A stretch of DNA of 38,828 bases, taken from W2P13-069 sp963590525. Lineage in GTDB: Bacteria > Actinomycetota > Coriobacteriia > Coriobacteriales > QAMH01. Positions within the stretch are counted from its first letter, which is position 1; the number at the start of each line of letters is the position of its first letter. The notes under the pieces are model-generated. The model was not told the origin of the DNA. It ran no database searches and worked only from the letters and a program-made list of their open reading frames with translations. Shown here piece after piece: positions 33,650-38,828 of the stretch. Position numbers and translations under genes: made by a program. The stretch lies in contig CAVAPV010000015.1 in assembly GCA_963590525.1 (NCBI GenBank), forward strand, positions 1 through 38,828. The letters run 5' to 3'.

Positions 33650-34372
33650 GAGGCCTGCCTTCCTTGAATAGGCTCAATAACGTAAGCTGCCGCTCAGGGC
33701 GGCTTTTGCATCCAAACATTCTACCGTGGAGCAAGCCCGTTTATCTCGCGCAAGCAAACGAATCCCCCTAAAGAGCAAGATTGGCACAGGCGGTATCTGC
33801 ATCTGCAGGCGCACACACGGGGTCGCCTCACCTCATATCTGCACACATCTCTACACATATGCTCGCAAAAACAAAAGCGAATCTTGCAGATGAAGGTCTA
33901 TATATCGCTAGTTAAAATAAAATTTTCTTAAGAGGCCTTAATTTTGTGCAAAAAAAATTTTTGATTATCGCCAACCCTTGCAATTTTTGTAGCGCTGAGC
34001 AGGGCTTATGAAGAAACCTTGGACAGCGCGTCAATGCAGATTTGACTTTGAGCCAACCATTTATAGAGAAATTGCACGTCAATATCTTGTGTTAGCAAGA
34101 GCTAAAAAGCCGCCACATAGGCGATTTAACCCCTTGCAGACACAAAAAGCATCTGCTGTCAAAAGAATGGGGCTTTTGTGGAGAGCTCCTAGGCTCCTTG
34201 TGAATATCAACCGATGCGGCCCCTTATGCACTGGCAAGACCCGTAATCTCTTTCCTGCCGTTGCGCAACCAAGCTCAAACGCACCCAACGCGCAACAGTA
34301 GTCAGCTCGCCATATGTTCACCAAACGCACAAAGGCGCCGCTGACTGTCCTGTCCCCGTTCTAGGGAGAAAC
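33650..34372. other. Long AT-rich gap between divergent purL and an NlpC/P60 gene
   Basis: About 720 bases without a convincing gene. The stretch 33880-33990 is much richer in A and T than the surroundings and contains TTAAG-AGGC-CTTAA (33928-33941). A compact hairpin GCCGC/GCGGC at 33689-33703 is followed by TTTT on the plus strand. An open frame at 34008-34301 (97 residues) has only a weak ribosome site and no recognisable domain. The region should hold both promoters. I could not fit the c-di-AMP riboswitch that often precedes actinobacterial NlpC/P60 genes. Confidence 0.5.
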
Positions 34373-35080
34373 ATGATTAACAAGCGAACCCGGATCTTTG
34401 GCAATGCCCGCACCACCGCCGGCAAGGCAAGCGCCTTGGCCCTGGCAGCAACGATGGCGTTATCGGCAGGATCTCTTGCCTGCTCGCCTGCGGCATTTGC
34501 AGATAGCATCTCTGGAATCGCCGGCAGCTCTGCAACAACAGCAAGCTCTGCCAATGTCACCATCAGCGCAATGCCCATGGGCACCAGCGCAACCGTCGAG
34601 CGCACGATGGCGCGCGCCGCAGACTACGCGGCCACGCAAGAAGAAGCCTCGCAGATGGAAAACGTCGCCTCCGCCGTTATCAAGCAGGCAAAGGCGCAAG
34701 CCAAGGCAGCCAAAACTGCCAAGGTCACCAAAACCCTCAAGACCGCCAAAAGCCTCACGGGCACCCCGTACGTATACGGCGGCAGCACGCCTTCGGGCTT
34801 TGACTGCTCGGGCTTTACCATGTACTGCTACGCCAAAGCAGGCATAAGCCTCACCCACAACGCCCAGGCGCAGTTCAACGAGACCAAATCCGTCTCCGCG
34901 AGCAACATGAAGAAGGGCGACCTCGTCTTCTTTGGCTCGAGCACCTCAAGCATCACCCATGTTGGCATCTACGTGGGCAACGGGAAGTTCATCCACTCGC
35001 CCCAGACCGGCGAGTACGTTCGCATCGACAGCATCTCCAGCCGCAGCAACTTTGTCGGCGCCACTCGTCCCGTCAAGTAA
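34373..35080 (+). CDS. Secreted NlpC/P60 (C40) peptidase
   Basis: A 235-residue secreted cell-wall peptidase. A signal peptide covers about residues 1-43 (SPAAFA before the cut). A lysine- and alanine-rich helical linker at about 85-127 comes before the NlpC/P60 domain, which has C145 in FDCSGFTMYC, H196 in THVGIYVGNG and H208 in FIHSP. This is the usual Cys-His-His triad of gamma-D-glutamyl-diamino acid endopeptidases. AGGGAG lies four bases before the ATG. The gene is alone, with a terminator 60 bases downstream. It lacks the BIG2 domain of the C40 protein at 26737. Confidence 0.92.
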   Translation: MINKRTRIFGNARTTAGKASALALAATMALSAGSLACSPAAFADSISGIAGSSATTASSANVTISAMPMGTSATVERTMARAADYAATQEEASQMENVASAVIKQAKAQAKAAKTAKVTKTLKTAKSLTGTPYVYGGSTPSGFDCSGFTMYCYAKAGISLTHNAQAQFNETKSVSASNMKKGDLVFFGSSTSSITHVGIYVGNGKFIHSPQTGEYVRIDSISSRSNFVGATRPVK

Positions 35081-35138
35081 GGGGCGTTTGTCGCAGTAAA
35101 ACACGCAGCTCAAACGCAGCAAAACATGCAGCGTATAC

Positions 35139-35178
35139 AAAAGCCGCCCCGCATTTTGCGGAGCGGCTTTCTTGTTTC
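35139..35178. terminator. Bidirectional terminator between the NlpC/P60 gene and putP
   Basis: AAAGCCGC-CCGC and GCGG-GCGGCTTT pair around ATTTT (35140-35170). CTTGTTTCT follows on the plus strand and TTTTGTA on the minus strand. Confidence 0.8.
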
Positions 35179-35208
35179 TCCTAGCCCAGGCTAAAGCAAA
35201 AGCAGGCG

Positions 35209-36672
35209 CTAGTCCTCGTACTCCATGGCGCGGTCAAAGAGCTCGGCAACGTCATCGCCGGGAGCTTTGGTGGCAAGCGTCGCCACGACTGCAGCGGCAA
35301 AACCCAAGACAAAACCGGGGAGCAGCTCGTAAAGACCTGTTGGGGTCGTGAGGAACATGAGCCACAAGACATCCACAACGCCGCCAACAACGATGCCGGC
35401 GATAGCACCCGTGAAGTTGAAGCGCTTCCAAAAGAGGCTGAGCAAGATAGCCGGGCCAAAGGCGGCGCCAAAGATCGCCCAGGCGTTAGACACCAAGCTC
35501 ATGATGCTGCCTGCATCAGGGTTTGCGGCAATGAGCACGGCGACGACAGAGATCAATATGACGGCACAGCGGCTCATCCAAAACATCTCACGCTCGGTGA
35601 CATCGCCCTTGCGCACAAAGGGCTTGTAGACATCGGCAGCCAGAGAAGACGCTGCCGCAAGCATCTGGGCGCTTGCCGTGGACATAGAAGCGGCAAGGAT
35701 CGCAGCCAAGAGCACGCCGGAGATAACCGCCGGGAAGATCGCCCTCACCATGAGGATGAACACGAGGGAGTTTTCCTCGGTGACAGGGTCGTAGCCCAAG
35801 AACTGGCGGCCGATGATGCCGATGAGCGCCGCAAAGATGACGATGAGAACAGTCCAGAAGATCGCCACGGTGGCAGACTTCTTCATCTCCTTTTGAGAAC
35901 GCAGAGACATATAACGCACGATGATATGCGGCATGCCAAAATAGCCCAGGCCCCATGCCAAACCAGAGAGGATATCCTGCGGCGAGGTGAGCACGTTGTA
36001 GTAGCCGTCGGGTACGGGAGCGACGTCCATGCCGTTCAACATAGCGGCAGCAAAGATCGGTGCGAGCATCATGGCGGCAAGCATCAGCAGACCCTGGAAG
36101 AAGTCCGTCCAGCACGCGGCCTTGAAACCGCCCAAGAACACGTAGCCGATGGTGATGAGCGCGGCCACGTACATGGCGATGTTGGTGTCGATGCCGGCCA
36201 CGGTGTTAAAGAGCGTGCCGCAGGCCTTGATAGAAGAGGCGGCGTAGATGGTATAGGCCACCAAGAAGATGATCGCGCAGATAACCTGCAGCGCCTTAGA
36301 CGAGCTCAAGAAGCGGTTGGTGAGAAACTGCGGGATGGTGATCGAGTCGTTGGCCACGATGGAGAACTTGCGCAGGCGCGGTGCCTCGATGATCCAGCTG
36401 ATGGCATAGCCCAAGGCCAGGCCCACAGGGATCCATATCTGCCCCATGCCCAATGCATAGATGGAAGTAGGAAGGCCCATCAAGACCCAAGCGGACATAT
36501 CGGCCGTGCCGGCAGAAAGCGCCGTGACAAACGGCCCCATCTCGCGACCGCCCAAGAAGTACTCCTTGTCGCCTCCCAGGCGCTTGCCCTTAACAAAGAA
36601 GAAGACGCCGATGCCCAGCATACAGGCTAGATAGATGATGAAGACGATCAGCTCGACAGTTGAGCGCTCCAT
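35209..36672 (-). CDS. putP: Sodium/proline symporter PutP (SSS family)
   Basis: A 487-residue sodium:solute symporter with about 13 membrane helices. The N-terminal half carries the PutP-like pattern YFLGGREMGPFVTALSAGTA, DMSAWVLMGLPTSIYA and a later TIPQFLTNRF segment. Proline is the likely substrate; pantothenate and other SSS members are less similar. The ATG at 36670-36672 has GAGGGG upstream. A GC-rich hairpin followed by a T-rich run lies 27-42 bases upstream in the leader. A LysR-family regulator is encoded divergently 144 bases away and is the obvious candidate to control it. Confidence 0.92.
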   Translation of the reverse strand: MERSTVELIVFIIYLACMLGIGVFFFVKGKRLGGDKEYFLGGREMGPFVTALSAGTADMSAWVLMGLPTSIYALGMGQIWIPVGLALGYAISWIIEAPRLRKFSIVANDSITIPQFLTNRFLSSSKALQVICAIIFLVAYTIYAASSIKACGTLFNTVAGIDTNIAMYVAALITIGYVFLGGFKAACWTDFFQGLLMLAAMMLAPIFAAAMLNGMDVAPVPDGYYNVLTSPQDILSGLAWGLGYFGMPHIIVRYMSLRSQKEMKKSATVAIFWTVLIVIFAALIGIIGRQFLGYDPVTEENSLVFILMVRAIFPAVISGVLLAAILAASMSTASAQMLAAASSLAADVYKPFVRKGDVTEREMFWMSRCAVILISVVAVLIAANPDAGSIMSLVSNAWAIFGAAFGPAILLSLFWKRFNFTGAIAGIVVGGVVDVLWLMFLTTPTGLYELLPGFVLGFAAAVVATLATKAPGDDVAELFDRAMEYED

Positions 36673-36689
36673 AAAACCATCCCCTCTCT

Positions 36690-36714
36690 AAAACGAAAGC
36701 GGCCCTACGGCCGC
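36690..36714 (-). terminator. Terminator-like hairpin in the putP leader
   Basis: On the minus strand GCGGCC-GTAG-GGCCGC (36714-36699) is followed by TTTCGTTTT, 18 bases before the putP start. It could attenuate putP, or stop antisense reading from elsewhere. Confidence 0.4.
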
Positions 36715-36749
36715 AGACAGGTGATATTACCTACGATTTGCGTGGGATT

Positions 36750-36784
36750 ATTCAACCACAGGATGTATCATGCGATTATTGAAT
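36750..36784. promoter_or_regulatory. Inverted repeat between putP and lysR
   Basis: ATTCAA (36750-36755) and TTGAAT (36779-36784) are complementary in an AT-rich gap. They may be half-sites for the LysR-type protein. Confidence 0.3.
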
Positions 36785-36816
36785 ATATCTCATTGCTTTT
36801 AGAAGGAATCCTCATA

Positions 36817-37686
36817 ATGGACCCCAACATCCTCAAATATTTGGCCTTTGCGCAGACAGTTGAACAGGGATCGTTTACTAAGGCCGCGCAGACGCTCAGA
36901 TATTCGCAAAGCGGCGTGAGTCGCATGGTGGCAGACCTGGAAAGCGAGTGGCAGGTAAACCTCCTTGAACGGCACAAGGGCGGGGTGAGCCTCACGCCAG
37001 ACGGCGAGCGCATCCTCCCTTACGTAAAGAGCTTGTGCGAGCAGTTTGACAACCTTGCCGTTGCCGTGGACGAGCTGCAGGGACTGCACTCGGGAGTGGT
37101 GCGCATAGCCACGTTCTCAAGCGGAGCCACGCAGTTACTTCCCAGCATCATCAAGAAGTTCAGGCAAACCTACCCCAACGTCACCTTCGAGATCATGCAG
37201 GGCGACTACACCGATATCGAGCAGTGGATCCTCAACGGGGATGCCGACTGCGGCTTTCTTCCCCTGCCGGTGCATCCGTCGCTTGAGACGGTGTTCATGG
37301 AACACAATCAGATGATGGCTGTGCTGCCACAAGGGCACAAACTGGCGCGCAAGAACAGGGTCTCGTTGGCAGAACTAGCACGCGAGCCGTTCATGATCAT
37401 GGCAAAGGGCAACGGCGCCGAAGTCGAAAACGTCTTTACAGCACATGGGCTCAAGCCGCAGGTTGCCTTCAAAGCGTGGGATGACTACGCGATCATGGCC
37501 ATGGTGGAGAAAGGCTTGGGCGCAAGCATCCTCACCGAGATGATTTTGAGGCGCTGCCCCTACAATGTCGCCGTAAAACCACTGGCCGAGCCGGTGTTTC
37601 GCGATATCGTCTTGGCTTACCGCAGCCAAGGGGCCTCGTCCCTCGCGCTCCAGCGCTTTATCGAGTACCTGCCCAAAGAAGCCTAA
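36817..37686 (+). CDS. LysR-family transcriptional regulator
   Basis: A 289-residue regulator of standard LysR length. The N-terminal helix-turn-helix (about 1-60) shows FAQTVEQGSFTKAAQTL and SQSGVSRMVADLE. The remainder is the periplasmic-binding-protein-like effector domain, with VRIATFSSGATQLLP at its start. The ATG at 36817 begins where the family begins and has AAGGA nine bases upstream; an open frame from 36721 adds 32 residues read from the promoter region. It is divergent from putP, the classic layout for a LysR protein and its target. The effector is unknown. Confidence 0.92.
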   Translation: MDPNILKYLAFAQTVEQGSFTKAAQTLRYSQSGVSRMVADLESEWQVNLLERHKGGVSLTPDGERILPYVKSLCEQFDNLAVAVDELQGLHSGVVRIATFSSGATQLLPSIIKKFRQTYPNVTFEIMQGDYTDIEQWILNGDADCGFLPLPVHPSLETVFMEHNQMMAVLPQGHKLARKNRVSLAELAREPFMIMAKGNGAEVENVFTAHGLKPQVAFKAWDDYAIMAMVEKGLGASILTEMILRRCPYNVAVKPLAEPVFRDIVLAYRSQGASSLALQRFIEYLPKEA

Positions 37687-37743
37687 GAAAGACGCTTAGT
37701 CGACATAAACGCAGTTAGTTTTGAGGCTGCATGCTCGTTGCTC

Positions 37744-38828
37744 TTACAACCCTGCCAGATAGCGTTGCTGATTGCGTTTTGCCATGCCGTAGAGAAGCTG
37801 GAACAGCAGCGTTATCAGCACAGCCAGCACACCTGTTGCAACCAACATATGCAAGTTGAAGGCAACGATGTTAAACACCCCGGCAAAGACCGTTACGCCC
37901 AAAAGCGTGCCACCGATGCACACAATGCTCAAAAGCACGCGGATGGGATTGTAGGGAATCGACAGACGCACCACCAAGTTGAGGCCCGCCACGCTGGCCA
38001 GCACAACGCACAACGTGGAGAACTCCTCCTGCGAAAGCCCAGTGAACACACCGTAGACGCACGAGATGAGCACCGCGCCGATAACCATCATCGCGCCCGG
38101 CAGCGCAAAGGTCACCACATTGCGCAAGAAGTCTCCCCTCACTCGCTCCTTGTTGGGCTCAAGCGCAAGCACAAAACTGGGCAACCCTATGGTCATCGCG
38201 CTGATGAGCGTGAGCTGGATGGTCACAAACGGGTACGAGTACGCCTGGATGATGATAAAAGCCACAGCCAAAAACGCAGAGAAGATCGTCTTGACCAAGA
38301 AAAGGCTGCCACTGCGCTGCAGGTTGTTGATGCTACGGCGGCCCTCGGCCACCACATGGGGCATAGAGGCAAAGTCGTCGTCAAGCAAGACAAGTTTGGC
38401 TACGTTGCGCGCAGCATCGCTGCCGCTGCCCATAGCCACGCTGCAATCTGCCGCATGCAAAGCCAAGACGTCGTTGACACCGTCGCCAGTCATCGCCACC
38501 GTGTGACCCTGCTTTTGCAGCGCCAACACGAGCTGCTTCTTTTGGTCGGGGCTCACACGCCCAAAGACGCGGCATTCACGTGCCACGCGCTCAAGCTCCT
38601 CTTGCGTCTTGATGGTAGACATGTCAACGCAGCGGTCTGCATCGGGCACGCCCACGCTCTGGGCGATGTTGCTCACCGTCTCAACCGCGTCTCCGCTGAT
38701 GATATTGATGCGAACACCCTGCTTGGCAAAGTAGGCCAAGGTCTGCGGCGCTGTCGCGCGCACGCAATCCTTGATGAACACAAGCGCCAAGGGCTCGACA
38801 GTGCCCGTGATAGCATCTTGCTCGTCAA
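37744..38828 (-). CDS. Cation-transporting P-type ATPase, C-terminal part (CtpE-like)
   Basis: Incomplete: the frame is open to the window edge, and the N-terminal half, with the DKTGT phosphorylation site, lies outside. The visible 361 residues hold the end of the P domain (ISGDAVETVSNIA, AMTGDGVNDVLALHAAD, MGSGSDAARNVAKLVLLDDDF) and six C-terminal membrane helices. The HVVAEGRRSINNLQRSGSLFLVKT segment resembles mycobacterial CtpE, a calcium-uptake ATPase. An apparent start at 38790 is only an internal TTG. It converges on the LysR gene, leaving 57 bases between them. Confidence 0.9.
   Translation of the reverse strand, partial: DEQDAITGTVEPLALVFIKDCVRATAPQTLAYFAKQGVRINIISGDAVETVSNIAQSVGVPDADRCVDMSTIKTQEELERVARECRVFGRVSPDQKKQLVLALQKQGHTVAMTGDGVNDVLALHAADCSVAMGSGSDAARNVAKLVLLDDDFASMPHVVAEGRRSINNLQRSGSLFLVKTIFSAFLAVAFIIIQAYSYPFVTIQLTLISAMTIGLPSFVLALEPNKERVRGDFLRNVVTFALPGAMMVIGAVLISCVYGVFTGLSQEEFSTLCVVLASVAGLNLVVRLSIPYNPIRVLLSIVCIGGTLLGVTVFAGVFNIVAFNLHMLVATGVLAVLITLLFQLLYGMAKRNQQRYLAGL

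Noticed and set aside
34008..34301. 97-residue open frame in the purL-NlpC/P60 gap
   Set aside because: Only a weak ribosome site, no domain, and a composition unlike its neighbours; kept only as a note in the gap entry.
33650..34372. c-di-AMP (ydaO) riboswitch before the NlpC/P60 gene
   Set aside because: The characteristic conserved cores of that riboswitch were looked for and not seen.
38381..38790. Start of the P-type ATPase inside the window
   Set aside because: The apparent start at 38790 is an internal TTG within a frame open to the edge, and the conserved phosphorylation site must lie upstream.

Overview
The window reads as a chromosomal segment of an anaerobic, fermentative actinobacterium. 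By eye it is high in GC, the genes are tightly packed, and starts are often GTG or TTG with strong Shine-Dalgarno sites. The gene mix points to the class Coriobacteriia (Olsenella/Collinsella/Atopobium type): a giant 2-hydroxyacyl-CoA dehydratase activase, NifS/NifU-only Fe-S assembly, glutamate dehydrogenase, a CtpE-like P-type ATPase, secreted NlpC/P60 proteins and a single-chain PurL. This placement is inference; there is no rRNA or other marker in the window. No tRNA, rRNA, CRISPR array, insertion sequence or prophage was recognised.

Layout. Positions 1-1672 hold the tail of a probable bioY and a complete birA (biotin uptake and ligation), separated by about 600 bases of nested inverted and direct repeats. 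Positions 1860-4329 hold cstA and a translationally coupled protein of unknown function. Positions 4539-9008 hold nifU and nifS, corA, thioredoxin and a class-I amidotransferase-like hydrolase, all on the minus strand. Positions 9169-13561 hold an auxin-efflux-type carrier, a TrmB-like methyltransferase, a TauE/SafE permease and a DASS-type anion transporter. Positions 13970-15673 hold cysK and a divergent Rrf2 regulator with three matching 27-bp palindromes between them. Positions 16075-20511 are one 1478-residue activase. Then come gdhA (20701-22056), an xpt-xanthine permease operon (22322-24411), a toxin-antitoxin pair (24563-25367), a YeiH-type permease, a secreted NlpC/P60 protein with a lipase-like hydrolase, a small basic gene with a Nudix hydrolase behind a LexA-like box, purL, a second NlpC/P60 protein, putP with a divergent LysR regulator, and the C-terminal part of a P-type ATPase running off the right edge.

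How genes work together. Sulfur and redox metabolism is a recurring theme. It includes cysteine synthase, cysteine desulfurase with its scaffold, thioredoxin, two families linked to export of sulfur anions (TauE/SafE and YeiH), and an Rrf2 regulator whose apparent 27-bp operator also occurs upstream of thioredoxin. Purine metabolism is represented by purL and xpt-permease.

The most unusual system is at 24563-25411. A HepT-type HEPN toxin overlaps an MNT nucleotidyltransferase antitoxin that carries an N-terminal RelB/DinJ-like DNA-binding domain. A perfect 25-bp palindrome lies just upstream. This looks like a type VII toxin-antitoxin pair that has gained a type II-style autorepressor domain.
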